A DNA stretch of 64,000 nucleotides from Polaribacter butkevichii (GCF_038024105.1 NZ_CP150661.1:1445001-1509000); one strand, 5' to 3'. Positions 1 to 9,198 are shown, counted from the stretch's first letter. Notes: generated by a model not told the origin, from the letters alone. Made by a program: numbers and translations.

Positions 1-1
1 T

Positions 2-1162
2 GAAATTAAACTTCCAAGTAAGGAAGAAGCTAGAAAAAAATATAAAAAGTCTTTAGTATCTACAATATTCAAACTTAAAAAGATAAACATTAAAGCAGCT
101 ATGTTTTCTGGAACAGATGTTCTAGGTAAGTTCTATGAAGTATTTTTAAAATATGGTAATGGAGCGAAAGATATTGGTATTGTTTTAACACCAAGACACG
201 TAACAACTTTTGCTTGTAATATTTTAAACATTACTCATCAAGATGTAGTATATGACCCAACTTGTGGAACAGGTGGATTTTTAGTTTCTGCTTTTGATTA
301 TGTAAGGTCAAACTCAAGTGAAGAACAACTTTCTGAATTCAAAAAACATAGAATTTTTGGTATTGAACAACAACCTAAGGTTGCATCTCTAGCAATTGTT
401 AATATGATTTTCAGAGGAGATGGAAGTAATAATATAATAGATGATAATTGTTTGTCAGTTGGTTTAAAGAGATTAGTTCTTAATAGTTCAACAACTGGAG
501 AATATGTAAAGACTGGAGAAAATATAAACTCCAAAGTTGTTTCAAAAGTATTAATGAATCCTCCTTTTGCTCTAAAAGATAAAGACGAAAAAGAATATAA
601 ATTTATTCAACACGCACTTGACCAAATGATTGATGGAGGATTATTATTCGCCATAATACCATTATCTGTTCTTACAAAATCTGGCGTTTCTAAAAAATGG
701 AGACAGAATCAATTATTAAAAGAAAACACAGTCCTTTCTGTTATTTCATTACCGGATAAATTATTTTATCCTGTTGGTGTGCATACTTGTGCATTAATTG
801 TCAAAAAAGGAGTTCCACATCCAGAAAATCAAAAAGTTTTTTGGGCAAAATGTAATGAAGACGGCTATTTAACAAAAAAAGGTAAACGACTTAAAAACGA
901 TAGTATAGAAAATCATCTTGAACAAATTGAGGATAAACTTAAACTCTTCATTTTAAATTCAAATACTAAAATAAATAACATACCTGAATTTCAAAAATCA
1001 GAAAAAATTGATTTTAAAGATAATTTGTTAGAGTTAGTTCCAGAAGCTTATTTAGACCAAAAAATTCCGACTAAAGAAGAAATAATGATTGGAATTGATG
1101 AATTAGTGAGAGAAGCAGCAGCATTTATTATTAGGTCAAAAAATGAAAATGAAATTATATGA
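2..1162 (+). CDS. hsdM: N6-adenine DNA methyltransferase (HsdM-like), 5' partial
   Basis: Modification subunit of a restriction-modification system, transferring methyl groups from SAM to adenine in DNA. The frame is open to the left edge, so the N-terminus lies outside the window; the first ATG inside is at 101. The SAM-binding motif DPTCGTGGF lies near bases 258-284 and the catalytic NPPF motif at 557-568, both typical of the N6_Mtase family. The stop overlaps the next start by four bases (ATGA), so it is translationally coupled to the specificity subunit. It sits in a cassette whose start is off the left edge. No restriction subunit is visible here. Only the missing N-terminus limits certainty. 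Confidence 0.88.
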   Translation, partial: EIKLPSKEEARKKYKKSLVSTIFKLKKINIKAAMFSGTDVLGKFYEVFLKYGNGAKDIGIVLTPRHVTTFACNILNITHQDVVYDPTCGTGGFLVSAFDYVRSNSSEEQLSEFKKHRIFGIEQQPKVASLAIVNMIFRGDGSNNIIDDNCLSVGLKRLVLNSSTTGEYVKTGENINSKVVSKVLMNPPFALKDKDEKEYKFIQHALDQMIDGGLLFAIIPLSVLTKSGVSKKWRQNQLLKENTVLSVISLPDKLFYPVGVHTCALIVKKGVPHPENQKVFWAKCNEDGYLTKKGKRLKNDSIENHLEQIEDKLKLFILNSNTKINNIPEFQKSEKIDFKDNLLELVPEAYLDQKIPTKEEIMIGIDELVREAAAFIIRSKNENEII

Positions 1163-2046
1163 AAAATATTAATGACATTTTCGATTTTCTAACAGGTAAT
1201 CTTCCTGCATTGGAAAATACTGACGAGGGAGACATTCCATTAATTTATGGCACTTCATTTAATAATGGAGTTATCAAACTAGTTGAAGTCGAGAGCGAAG
1301 AAAACATTTTTCAACCTCCATTAATAACAGTTTCTTATTTAGGTACTGCATTTGTTCAAATACTTCCATTTACAACTTCTGTAGTAGATAAGAGTAATAT
1401 AATTATTCTTAAACCCAAGAATAAAATGACTTTATCTGAATTGTATTTCTACTGCTTTCAAATTAACACAACTGCTAAATTCGGTTTCCATTATGGGAGA
1501 CGAATGAATATGGCTAGACTACGAAAGGTAAACGTATTGGAGTATGATAAGAGTAAATACGAAACAAAAATAGATATTAAAGGCTTGTTACCTCAAATCC
1601 AATTAGATGAATATTACAAGATAAATTTACTCAATAAGTTTTTAGACATTAATAAAATATTTGATGTAGTAAATGCGAAATCAAGTGGATTTAGTTCCTA
1701 CGATATTGGGGAAATTCCATTTATTTCAAATGGAATAATGAATAATGGAATAATAGGTTATGTTTCTCCATTAGACACTGATAGAGTTTTTAACAAAAAA
1801 GGAATTTGTGTTTCTGCATTTTGTGAAGCAACTATACATAACCCTCCTTTTTTACCGAGAGGAAATGGAGGAAGTGGATTAATAGTTTTAATTCCCAAAA
1901 AAGAAATGACTCACGAAGTTTTTGTTTACTATGCTGCTTATATAAATAAATATTGTAGTTGGAGATTCTCTTATGGCAGAATGGTAACATTGGCTAGATT
2001 AAAAAAGATGGAACTTCCAGAAATAACTACACCCAACAATGTATAA
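1159..2046 (+). CDS. hsdS: Restriction-modification specificity subunit (HsdS-like)
   Basis: Probable DNA-recognition partner of the upstream methylase. The 295 residues consist of two similar halves, each with an IP(L/F)I-type strand, a NNG(V/I)I motif and a closing (F/Y)GR followed by a (M/L)ARL(R/K)K motif (near residues 112-121 and 273-282). This is the duplicated target-recognition layout of type I S subunits, although the usual long coiled coil is short here. The stop codon lies inside the following junction site: the last residues PNNV are encoded by the site itself. It starts four bases inside the methylase gene. Confidence 0.8.
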   Translation: MKNINDIFDFLTGNLPALENTDEGDIPLIYGTSFNNGVIKLVEVESEENIFQPPLITVSYLGTAFVQILPFTTSVVDKSNIIILKPKNKMTLSELYFYCFQINTTAKFGFHYGRRMNMARLRKVNVLEYDKSKYETKIDIKGLLPQIQLDEYYKINLLNKFLDINKIFDVVNAKSSGFSSYDIGEIPFISNGIMNNGIIGYVSPLDTDRVFNKKGICVSAFCEATIHNPPFLPRGNGGSGLIVLIPKKEMTHEVFVYYAAYINKYCSWRFSYGRMVTLARLKKMELPEITTPNNV

Positions 2047-2162
2047 AAATAATAGCGGTTTAATCGCTAAAATGAAAGTAAGTAAATATAAAAAAGGTCT
2101 GTGTTTAACCGAAAAGTTAGTGTGTTTTAATCCGCTACTATTCTTATACTAGACCGTTGGCA
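2031..2162 (+). repeat. attC-like cassette junction site 0
   Basis: Left core ACCCAAC ends the methylase cassette, and right core GTTGGCA starts the next. Inner arms GTATAA/TTATAC pair, followed by AATAGCGG against CCGCTACTATT. This is an atypical subtype without the usual GGAA-type central hairpin. Confidence 0.7.
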
Positions 2163-2197
2163 AACATTTTGACCAAACCCAAAACTGAAAGAAAAAA

Positions 2198-2704
2198 TTG
2201 AAAGCTGAATTTATTTACCAACCTACTTCTGGAGAATATGAAGAGAAAACTTTTGACTTAAATACAGTTTGGAAAAGTCAAATTTGGAGTTGGACAAAAT
2301 TCACAACAAAAGACGGAATTGAATGGATTGGAGCTTTTCGTGGAGAACCAAAGAAAACTGTAATTGCGGAAAAAATAAATCAAGTGGCTGTTTTGACAAG
2401 TGATGGACTTTATATATTGGATATTGACAAAAGAGAAACTCTCTTTTTTGACCAACAAACTGAATTTAGAGAATTAGCCGAATTACCAACAAAGGACAAA
2501 TTCATTATTGCGGATTATGACCAAATTGGAATTATTGACAAAGATTTTAAAACAAAATATCTAAATCTCGATTTCGGAATTGACAATATTGTGTTTAGAA
2601 ATTATATCGGAACGAAATTGAGAATTAATTTTGAGAAACTACCTGATTATGATATAATAGATGGAGTTTTGAATACTGAAAACTGGAAAATTGAGACGGA
2701 ATAA
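2198..2704 (+). CDS. Hypothetical protein, 168 aa
   Basis: I do not recognise this protein. It starts with TTG 42 bases after the cassette's right core. It has no signal peptide or membrane segment and reads as a soluble beta-rich protein, with alternating hydrophobic strands around AVLTSDGLYILDID and FIIADYDQIGIIDKD. Acidic content and small size are reminiscent of immunity-type proteins, but there is no specific motif. It is the only gene of its cassette, whose ends GTTGGCAAA and TTTGCCAAC are complementary. Confidence 0.7.
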   Translation: MKAEFIYQPTSGEYEEKTFDLNTVWKSQIWSWTKFTTKDGIEWIGAFRGEPKKTVIAEKINQVAVLTSDGLYILDIDKRETLFFDQQTEFRELAELPTKDKFIIADYDQIGIIDKDFKTKYLNLDFGIDNIVFRNYIGTKLRINFEKLPDYDIIDGVLNTENWKIETE

Positions 2705-2713
2705 AAAACGATT

Positions 2714-2848
2714 TGCCAACACCGTGTATAATTAATTGCTTTGGCAAGTGCTTATTTGGAAAATTCCTTCGGAATTTTCTCGCGTTCGTTTTTGTTTACT
2801 AAATTAGTTGCTTAAACACGCAACTAACCATACACAATCACGTTGGCT
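2714..2848 (+). repeat. attC-like cassette junction site 1
   Basis: Left core TGCCAAC, right core GTTGGCT. Inner arms GTGTAT/ATACAC; central hairpin GAAAATTCC/GGAATTTTC. Confidence 0.85.
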
Positions 2849-2878
2849 GTAATTAAAAACCGAAATCAAAATTAACAT

Positions 2879-3472
2879 ATGAAATTAAAAAGAAATTTAT
2901 TTACAATTCTATTTTTGACAATTAGTGCAATTGGAATTGCGCAAGATTATAAAAATGAACTGAAAAAGGAATTTAATGATTATTTGAGTACAATTGTAAA
3001 TATGGAATTTGAAAAATCTATGGAATATATTGTTCCTGAATTTTTTGAAATTATTCCGAAATCGCAAATGATTAAGGTTATGAAAATGACTTTTAACAAT
3101 CCAGATATGGAATTTGAAATAAAAAATCCAAAAATCTTGAAAGTTAATGACAAAAAGGAAATTGAAAAGAAATATTATTCACTTCTGACTTATTCAAATC
3201 AAATGAATATGAAAATAAAAGGAGAAGAAGGAGAAACAAAAGACGAAAAAACAACGAGAATAAACTTGACTAAATTGTCATTGGAAAGCACTTTTGGTTC
3301 TGAAAATGTCGTTTATAACGAAAAAACTGATTTTTTTGAAATTCAGTCTCAAAAAGACGTTTATGCAATTTCTGAAAGTGGAGAAAAAAACTGGAAATTT
3401 TTAGTAATTGAAAAGAAACAGAAGATGATTTTGGAAAAATTACTACCAAAAGAATTGAGTGAAAAAATATAA
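2879..3472 (+). CDS. Secreted hypothetical protein, 197 aa
   Basis: The N-terminus is a signal peptide (basic start, hydrophobic core FTILFLTISAIGIAQ, likely cut after AQ), so the protein should be periplasmic or exported. The mature part is helical and lysine/glutamate-rich, with no catalytic motif I can name. It is the single gene of a cassette whose ends GTTGGCTGTA and TACAGCCAAC are exact reverse complements over 10 bases, one of the clearest examples in the window. The ATG lies 37 bases after the core. Confidence 0.8.
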   Translation: MKLKRNLFTILFLTISAIGIAQDYKNELKKEFNDYLSTIVNMEFEKSMEYIVPEFFEIIPKSQMIKVMKMTFNNPDMEFEIKNPKILKVNDKKEIEKKYYSLLTYSNQMNMKIKGEEGETKDEKTTRINLTKLSLESTFGSENVVYNEKTDFFEIQSQKDVYAISESGEKNWKFLVIEKKQKMILEKLLPKELSEKI

Positions 3473-3481
3473 AAAAACTAC

Positions 3482-3615
3482 AGCCAACACCATATATAAT
3501 TTATTGCTAGCTTTTTGCTTACTTACGAAAATCCTCGCGGATTTTCTTTGTTAGTAATTATTTACTAAATTAAGTGCTTAAACCACGCAACAAACCATAT
3601 ATAAATACGTTAGCC
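3482..3615 (+). repeat. attC-like cassette junction site 2
   Basis: Left core AGCCAAC, right core GTTAGCC. Inner arms ATATAT/ATATAT; central hairpin GAAAATCC/GGATTTTC. Confidence 0.85.
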
Positions 3616-3648
3616 ACAATTTAAAAAAACACGAAATTCAAGAGAATT

Positions 3649-4128
3649 ATGCTTAAATATTTAACATTCGGAATATCAATATCATTTATATCGTGGATAG
3701 TCGGAATGATAATTAATAGTATTCTTGTCAAAACTGAATACTACATAAAAATATCAAATCTGAATTTTATTGAAAGTAAATCTTTAAATAAAACTATTGG
3801 AATTGACTATTTTAAATGGATTGTGAAAAATTCATTTTTCAAGTTTTTTAATCAGAAAATAAAATTGAAAAATAAAAAAACGGAATTGACTGAAATACGA
3901 AAGGAAATGACAATTGCGGAAATAAGCCATTTAATCGGATTTATATTCGTGACTTTCTTTGCTGTTTATAAAAGTATTACTCACGACTTTTTATTTGGTC
4001 TGATAATAATGATTGTGAATATATTTATGAATTTATATCCTACTTTATTACAACAGGAAAACAAAAGACGAATTGACCCAATAATAAAACGACAAAAAAA
4101 AACTGTGGCTAACACCGCGTATAATTAA
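3649..4128 (+). CDS. Membrane protein, possibly CrtO-like acyltransferase fold, 159 aa
   Basis: The protein has an N-terminal membrane helix (about residues 4-25) and a hydrophobic pair near residues 95-130. The stretch EISHLIGF followed by NIFMNLYPTLLQQENKRR resembles the E..H ... N.YP..LQ..NR pattern of small membrane proteins related to glycosyl-4,4'-diaponeurosporenoate acyltransferase. This assignment is by eye and tentative. Its C-terminal residues ANTAYN are encoded by the following junction site, so the tail depends on which site follows the gene. Cassette ends: GTTAGCCACA and TGTGGCTAAC. Confidence 0.7.
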   Translation: MLKYLTFGISISFISWIVGMIINSILVKTEYYIKISNLNFIESKSLNKTIGIDYFKWIVKNSFFKFFNQKIKLKNKKTELTEIRKEMTIAEISHLIGFIFVTFFAVYKSITHDFLFGLIIMIVNIFMNLYPTLLQQENKRRIDPIIKRQKKTVANTAYN

Positions 4129-4240
4129 TTGCTTGTTTTAAGACTACTTACGAACATTCCTGCGGAATATTCTATCTGTGATTTATTTGCTAACTTAGTT
4201 CCTTAAATCACGCAACTAACCATACACAATCACGTTGTGC
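4107..4240 (+). repeat. attC-like cassette junction site 3
   Basis: Left core GGCTAAC, right core GTTGTGC. Inner arms GCGTAT/ATACAC (one wobble); central hairpin around ATTCC/GGAAT. Confidence 0.82.
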
Positions 4241-4281
4241 CCAATTAAAAAAATCCGTTACATTAAAGAAATATAATTAAA

Positions 4282-4317
4282 TGATTGTATCTTTGATAAT
4301 ATCAAATGATAGTATCA
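4282..4317 (+). promoter_or_regulatory. Promoter -7 box with repeated operator before fic gene
   Basis: A Bacteroidota-type -7 box TATCTTTG (4288-4295) lies 25 bases before the ATG at 4321. Two perfect 5-1-5 palindromes, TGATAATATCA (4294-4304) and TGATAGTATCA (4307-4317), lie 13 bases apart, preceded by a degenerate copy TGATTGTATCT at 4282. The arrangement suggests autorepression, perhaps by the Fic protein's C-terminal winged helix. The motifs are seen; the role is inferred. Confidence 0.55.
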
Positions 4318-4320
4318 CGA

Positions 4321-5292
4321 ATGAAACCACCTTACGAAATAACATCTTCAATTTTAAAATTAATAACTTCTATTTCAGAAAAAATAGGTGAAGTAAACGC
4401 TAACTTATTAAACAAACCTTCTCCTAAATTAAGAAAACAGAACAGAATTAAAACAATTCATTCCTCTCTAAGAATTGAAGGAAATACACTTACAGAAGAA
4501 CAAATAACAGCACTTCTTGAAAACAAAAGAGTTATTGGTCCAAAAAAAGATGTTGTTGAAGTTTTAAATGCAATAGAAATCTACGAGAATTTAGATATTT
4601 ACAAACCATCTAATGAAAAGTCATTTTTAAAAGCACATAAAAGCTTAATGAAAGGCCTTGTTGAAGATGCAGGAACATATAGGAAACAAAGTGTTGGAAT
4701 TGTAAAAGGCACTAAAGTAGAACATGTAGCTCCACCTTTTGGAAACCTTCCATACTTAATGAAAGACCTTTTTGAATATTTAAAAAAGTCAGACGAAATT
4801 GAGTTAATTAAAAGTTGTGTTTTCCATTATGAAATGGAGTTTATACATCCATTTTTAGATGGTAATGGAAGAATGGGAAGATTATGGCAAACTCTAATAT
4901 TAATGGAAAAATATCCAATATTTGAATTTTTACCTTTTGAAACTTTAATTAGTAACGATCAAGAAAAATATTACCAGGCTTTAGCTGAAAGTGATAAATC
5001 TGGAAAATCAACAAAGTTTATTGAATATATGTTAGGAGTAATTGATATTTCAATAAGTGAATTATTGAATTTCAATAATCGAACATTAAATGAAAAAGAC
5101 AGATTAGAATATTTTGTTTCTTTAAATAAAATTCAATTTACTAGAAAAGATTATATGGATATATTTAAAGATATTTCTGCTGCAACTGCAAGTCGAGATT
5201 TGAAAAAAGGAACAGAATTAAAAATATTTGAGAAAACAGGAAAACTAAATAAAACAATATACAAACTAATAACTGGGCACAACACCGTATAA
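4321..5292 (+). CDS. Fic family protein with C-terminal winged-helix region
   Basis: Probable AMP-transferring (Fic domain) enzyme that modifies hydroxyl groups on target proteins. The active-site motif HPFLDGNGRMGR begins at residue 176 (canonical HxFx(D/E)GNGRxxR), and the N-terminal inhibitory motif SLRIEGN matches S/TxxxE(G/N), making it an autoinhibited class II Fic. The last 60 residues (QFTRKDYMDIF...ATASRDLKK) look like a winged-helix DNA-binding domain. I chose ATG 4321 (MKPPYEIT is the usual start of this subfamily) over ATG 4306, which lies inside the operator palindromes. The final residues NTV come from the junction site. Cassette ends: GTTGTGCCCA/TGGGCACAAC. Confidence 0.93.
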   Translation: MKPPYEITSSILKLITSISEKIGEVNANLLNKPSPKLRKQNRIKTIHSSLRIEGNTLTEEQITALLENKRVIGPKKDVVEVLNAIEIYENLDIYKPSNEKSFLKAHKSLMKGLVEDAGTYRKQSVGIVKGTKVEHVAPPFGNLPYLMKDLFEYLKKSDEIELIKSCVFHYEMEFIHPFLDGNGRMGRLWQTLILMEKYPIFEFLPFETLISNDQEKYYQALAESDKSGKSTKFIEYMLGVIDISISELLNFNNRTLNEKDRLEYFVSLNKIQFTRKDYMDIFKDISAATASRDLKKGTELKIFEKTGKLNKTIYKLITGHNTV

Positions 5293-5409
5293 ACTTTATT
5301 GCTAGTTTTAGCTCACTTGGGAAATTCCTTCGGAATTTCGCCGTTCGTGTTTTATTTACTAAATTCACTGATTAAACCACGCAACAAAGCTTATACAACA
5401 ACGTTGCAA
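5277..5409 (+). repeat. attC-like cassette junction site 4
   Basis: Left core GCACAAC, right core GTTGCAA. Inner arms GTATAA/TTATAC extend further (CTTTATTGC against GCAACAAAG); hairpin GAAATTCC/GGAATTTC. Confidence 0.87.
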
Positions 5410-5774
5410 GTAATTGGCGGAAACCACTCAGACACTTGAAATTTGCGGTTCAAAACTCTTGAATTTAAAAACGGAAAAAAGCTAGACACTCTCTCGTTCG
5501 GCAAAATTTGTAAAATTGGAGAGTTTTAGCAATTTAATCAAAATGAATTTACTCAATCCCTGAAAATCCAAAATTGCGGAATTTAGCAAAATGCCGGAAT
5601 TTTCACTCAAACCCTGAATTTAATAAGTTTGCGGAATTTAGCAAAACACGAAAAATCTAGAGCGCGAAATTCACTCAAACCTTGAATGACAAACTTGGCG
5701 GAATTACCACTCAAACGTTGAATTTTGAAAATGAAAAAGTGCTACAAACTGAAAAAAAACCAACTACTTGCAAC
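5403..5774 (+). mobile_element. Noncoding cassette, family A copy 1
   Basis: A 372-bp cassette with ends GTTGCAAGTA and TACTTGCAAC and no credible reading frame. It contains ACTCTCTCG followed about 25 bases later by GGAGAGTTT (a possible stem), then four or five degenerate units of the type ACTCAAAC..TGAATTT..GCGGAATT. It appears identical to the copy at 33379 and nearly identical to the other family A copies, all carrying the same downstream site. Confidence 0.8.
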
Positions 5775-5902
5775 ACCGTTTATAAAAAATTGCTAAATTG
5801 TGCCTTATCAAAACTAGTCGCGTTTTTGTAAACCCCTATTTTCCTGCGGAAAATAGCCGTTCACTTTTAAACGCAACTTTCCCATAAACAACAACGTTAC
5901 CA
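5768..5902 (+). repeat. attC-like cassette junction site 5
   Basis: Left core TTGCAAC, right core GTTACCA. Inner arms GTTTAT/ATAAAC; hairpin CTATTTTCC/GGAAAATAG. Confidence 0.85.
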
Positions 5903-5907
5903 CACAT

Positions 5908-6609
5908 TTGAGAAAAACGCTTTTCATATCGACAATTTTAGTTTTGAATTCATTCTTTTCGTTTGCCCAAAACAGAATTGAATTAGTTACGAATGATTGT
6001 AGTCAAGAAAATGGATTTACAATGTTTTTATTGGATAGAGCTAAACCGAAAATTCTAACTGAACAAAAATTTGAACAAGAAGAAAAATATTGGAATAGCC
6101 AAAAGAAGATTTTACTCAATAATTCGGACATTATTAAAATAGAATACACGAATATTTTTGGACAGATAATCGACACAACTTTCACAAACGCAAAGGAACT
6201 GAATGAAATAAAAATCTGTGTAAATAAATTCAAAGATTACGAAAATAAATCTCTAATAAAAGAATCAATCGAAAATAATGAAAGTTGGATTTTGAATAGA
6301 ACTTGGGGACATCAAACTTTTGAATCTGACAAACTGATTTTAAAACCTAAAAACGGATTTTTAAAATATAAATATTATAAAAACGGAAAAAGAATAAAAC
6401 GTGGAAAAATAAAAATAACAGAATCCATCATAGAAAAAATAGCATTGTTTGAGCGTAAACTGAATCTAATGCAAAATGCTGACAATTCCTGTAATTTCGG
6501 AATCAATTATAATCTTAACAATGGAATTGAAAAGTTGAATTTTCAAGACGACAGTTGTTCTGGGTTTTCGAATGAACAATTATTGTCTGAATTAAAAATA
6601 ACGGAATAA
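5908..6609 (+). CDS. Secreted hypothetical protein, 233 aa (duplicated cassette, copy 1)
   Basis: The start is TTG five bases after the right core; the signal peptide LFISTILVLNSFFSFAQ follows immediately, supporting this start. The mature protein has no motif I recognise: two cysteines (CSQE; DSCSGFS) and a conserved-looking NRTWGHQTFESDKLILK stretch. The DNA appears identical to 58784-59485, including the downstream site up to GTT, while the upstream sites differ, so a whole cassette was copied. Cassette ends: GTTACCACAC/GTGTGGTAAC. Confidence 0.8.
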   Translation: MRKTLFISTILVLNSFFSFAQNRIELVTNDCSQENGFTMFLLDRAKPKILTEQKFEQEEKYWNSQKKILLNNSDIIKIEYTNIFGQIIDTTFTNAKELNEIKICVNKFKDYENKSLIKESIENNESWILNRTWGHQTFESDKLILKPKNGFLKYKYYKNGKRIKRGKIKITESIIEKIALFERKLNLMQNADNSCNFGINYNLNNGIEKLNFQDDSCSGFSNEQLLSELKITE

Positions 6610-6618
6610 AAAAACGTG

Positions 6619-6753
6619 TGGTAACAACGTGTATAAAAAATTGCTATATTTAGCATAAACTAAAACTTGTTGCTCTTTTGCAAACTTCTGAATTTCCTCC
6701 GGAAATTCCTCGTTCACAAAACCGCAACTTTCCATAACACAACAACGTTGGCA
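6619..6753 (+). repeat. attC-like cassette junction site 6
   Basis: Left core TGGTAAC, right core GTTGGCA. Inner arms GTGTAT/ATAACAC with one bulge; hairpin GAATTTCC/GGAAATTC. Same sequence as the site at 59495 apart from the right core. Confidence 0.83.
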
Positions 6754-7298
6754 AAAACTGGGCGAAAGTATAATCCGCAAGTAAAAGTTCTTTTAAAAAC
6801 ATTTAGCTTTAAAGTCTGAAAACTCAAAAAAGCGAAATAAAACGTTTGAAAAATTAGTTTTTCGGAACACTCTCTCGCGAATCAAAATTTTGAAAAGTTG
6901 GAGAATTTTCTAAATTTCACAAAAAAGGAATTTACTCAAATGCTGAAACCAAGATTACGGAGAAATCACTCAAATGTGAATTTCTAAACTTTGCGGAATT
7001 GAGCAAAATGCGGAACAAAAACTGTGCGGAATTTTCTCTTAAACAAAGTTTCGTAAGGCTGAGAATTTTCTGAAAATTAAATTAAGTGAAAATTATTGTC
7101 GGAATTAAGCACGTGGGAAAACACTCAAACGCTGAAAATCAAAGTTGCGGAATTTTTACTCGGAATTTAATTTATCAAGTTTGCGGAATTGGAAATGCCT
7201 GAAAAATGGAATTTAATGAAATTACTACTTGTAAATTAAAAATAACCCGAAATATGAACAAAATATGAAAATTGAAATAAAATAACGCATTTGCCAAC
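6747..7298 (+). mobile_element. Noncoding cassette, family C copy 1
   Basis: A 552-bp cassette with ends GTTGGCAAA and TTTGCCAAC. It has the ACTCTCTCGCGA element and several GCGGAATT / ACTCAAAC units, with stops in all frames. It looks identical to 61022-61573. Compared with the family C copies at 11082, 22286 and 27376, the cores are GGC instead of GCC, and the opposite end has changed to match. Confidence 0.8.
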
Positions 7299-7424
7299 AC
7301 CTTGTATAAAAAATTGCTAAATTTGGCTTAATCAAGGTTTGTTGCATTTCTGTCAACTCCTATTTTCCTGCGGAAAATAGCCGTCGACTTAAAACGCAAC
7401 TTTCCATACAAAACAACGTTGCAA
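7292..7424 (+). repeat. attC-like cassette junction site 7
   Basis: Left core TGCCAAC, right core GTTGCAA. Inner arms TTGTAT/ATACAA; hairpin CTATTTTCC/GGAAAATAG. Confidence 0.85.
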
Positions 7425-7790
7425 GTAATTGGCGGAAACCACTCAGACACTTGAAATTTGCGGTTCAAAACTCTTGAATTTAAAAACGGAAAAAAGCTAG
7501 ACACTCTCTCGCTCGGCAAAATTTGTAAAATTGGAGAGTTTTAGAAATTTAATCAAAATCAATTTACTCAAACCTTGAGAACCCCAAATTGCGGAATTTA
7601 GCAAAATGCCGGAATTTTCACTCAAACCCTGAATTTAGCAAGTTTGAGGAATTTAGCAAAACACGAAAAATCTAGAGCGTGAAATTCACTCAAACCTTGA
7701 ATGACAAACTTGGCGGAATTACCACTCAAACGTTGAATTTTGAAAAATAAAAAAGTGCTACAAACTGAAAAAAAACCAACTACTTGCAAC
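7418..7790 (+). mobile_element. Noncoding cassette, family A copy 2
   Basis: A 373-bp family A unit that looks identical to the copy at 14598 and differs from copy 1 by a few substitutions (for example GCTCG for GTTCG in the ACTCTCTCG element). No credible gene. Confidence 0.8.
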
Positions 7791-7918
7791 ACCGTTTATA
7801 AAAAATTGCTAAATTGTGCCTCATCAAAACTAGTCGCGTTTTTGTAAACCCCTATTTTCCTGCGGAAAATAGCCGTTCACATTTAAACGCAACTTTCCCA
7901 TAAACAACAACGTTGGCA
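7784..7918 (+). repeat. attC-like cassette junction site 8
   Basis: Left core TTGCAAC, right core GTTGGCA. Inner arms GTTTAT/ATAAAC; hairpin CTATTTTCC/GGAAAATAG. Confidence 0.85.
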
Positions 7919-8314
7919 AAAACTCGGGAAAGGCGCCAAAATAAAGTCTGTTTTATAAATTTACTTCTTGCTTTTCCTCTCTTTTCAAAACCCAATTTCG
8001 GAAAATGTAGAAATTTAAAATTTATGGAACAGTCTCTCGCTCGTGAAATTTTGTAAAAATTGGAGAGTTTGAAAAATTTAATAAAATGGAATTTACTCAA
8101 ACACTGAAAATCCAAAATTGCGGAATTTTCACTCAAGCCTTGAATTTAGCAAGTTTGCGGAATTTAGCAAAATACGGAAAAACAAAATGGTGGAATTCTT
8201 ACTCAAACTCTGAATTTAGCAAGTTTACGGAATTCTCACTCAGAGTTTGAATTTTGAAAAAAAAGAAAATTATGAAAAAGTTGAACGAAATAAAAAAATC
8301 ACGCATTTGCCAAC
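7912..8314 (+). mobile_element. Noncoding cassette, family D copy 1
   Basis: A 403-bp cassette with ends GTTGGCAAA/TTTGCCAAC. The shared element appears as AGTCTCTCGCTCG with GGAGAGTTT downstream. It is nearly identical to the copies at 24522 and 52504. An open frame on the minus strand exists but shows no sign of being a gene. Confidence 0.78.
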
Positions 8315-8441
8315 AACTTGTATAAAAAATTGCTACTTTTAGCTTAAACAAAGGCTGTTGCATTTTTGTAAACTTCTGAATTTCCGTTGGAAATTCCTCG
8401 TTCACAAAAATCGCAACTTTCCATACAAAAATACGTTGGCA
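8308..8441 (+). repeat. attC-like cassette junction site 9
   Basis: Left core TGCCAAC, right core GTTGGCA. Inner arms TTGTAT/ATACAA; hairpin GAATTTCC/GGAAATTC. Confidence 0.85.
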
Positions 8442-8467
8442 ACAAGCGCAAAATAGCACGCTGAAAA

Positions 8468-9190
8468 ATGAAAAAATTAACAATACTTATAACTATAATT
8501 TTAATGGCATTTACAAATTATGTAGATGTTGGAGATCCTTCTATTCAAGCTGTTTGTAAAATTACCACTGAAAATGGTGAAACACACGTAGGTTTTGTAA
8601 CTTTAATAAATGGAAGTTATAATGGAATGCATGCTAATGGTTTTTATCTCTATCAAGATGAGCACTATAATTGGACAACATTATTTGATTTTGAGTTGCA
8701 TAGTTTGAAAAGAATTGGAAAAACGAAATATAACATTGGGAATTTTAGTCCAGATGCAAAAGAAATTCATTTTATAGCTCATACCTGGGGAAATGATAGA
8801 TATTCTTCAAAAGACTCTAAAAAGGTCATTAGTGACTCTATTGGAAAACACTTAATTAAGAAAACGGAATTAATTCATCAATACAGAATGTTCGATTCAA
8901 TTCCTTTATTTAAAGAACTCCCAAGAACTTATCATTTAAATTATAACGAGACAGATTCTATTGCAGAAAAAATAGCAATGAATAACATTGTGTCTTTTGA
9001 AATTCTCAAAAACCCGAATTCAAAATGGTTAGAAAAAATTGAACAAGCTCGAAAAACATATTTAAATGACAATAGCGGAGAAGATTCGACAGGAGATTAT
9101 CTCGAACCAATTTGGATACACGAATTAATTAAAAAACCGAAAAGATTTAAGGAACTGAAAGATTATTTTAAAAGTTGGAAAAATAAATAA
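8468..9190 (+). CDS. Secreted or anchored hypothetical protein, 240 aa
   Basis: The hydrophobic start KKLTILITIILMAFTNYVDV is a signal peptide or anchor. The rest is a soluble domain with several aromatic and histidine residues (FIAHTWGNDRY, HQYRMF) and no motif I can assign. It is the single gene of a cassette with ends GTTGGCAAC and GTTGCCAAC. The ATG is 27 bases after the core. Confidence 0.78.
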   Translation: MKKLTILITIILMAFTNYVDVGDPSIQAVCKITTENGETHVGFVTLINGSYNGMHANGFYLYQDEHYNWTTLFDFELHSLKRIGKTKYNIGNFSPDAKEIHFIAHTWGNDRYSSKDSKKVISDSIGKHLIKKTELIHQYRMFDSIPLFKELPRTYHLNYNETDSIAEKIAMNNIVSFEILKNPNSKWLEKIEQARKTYLNDNSGEDSTGDYLEPIWIHELIKKPKRFKELKDYFKSWKNK

Positions 9191-9198
9191 AAGCCAGT

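Noticed and set aside
7852..8483. Minus-strand open frames in noncoding cassettes and sites (for example frames starting MSENSAILDFQ or ending in LNSEFE)
   Set aside because: They recur only because the DNA of the family recurs, run through the junction site, lack start signals and have the low-complexity F/K/S composition expected from AT-rich noncoding DNA.
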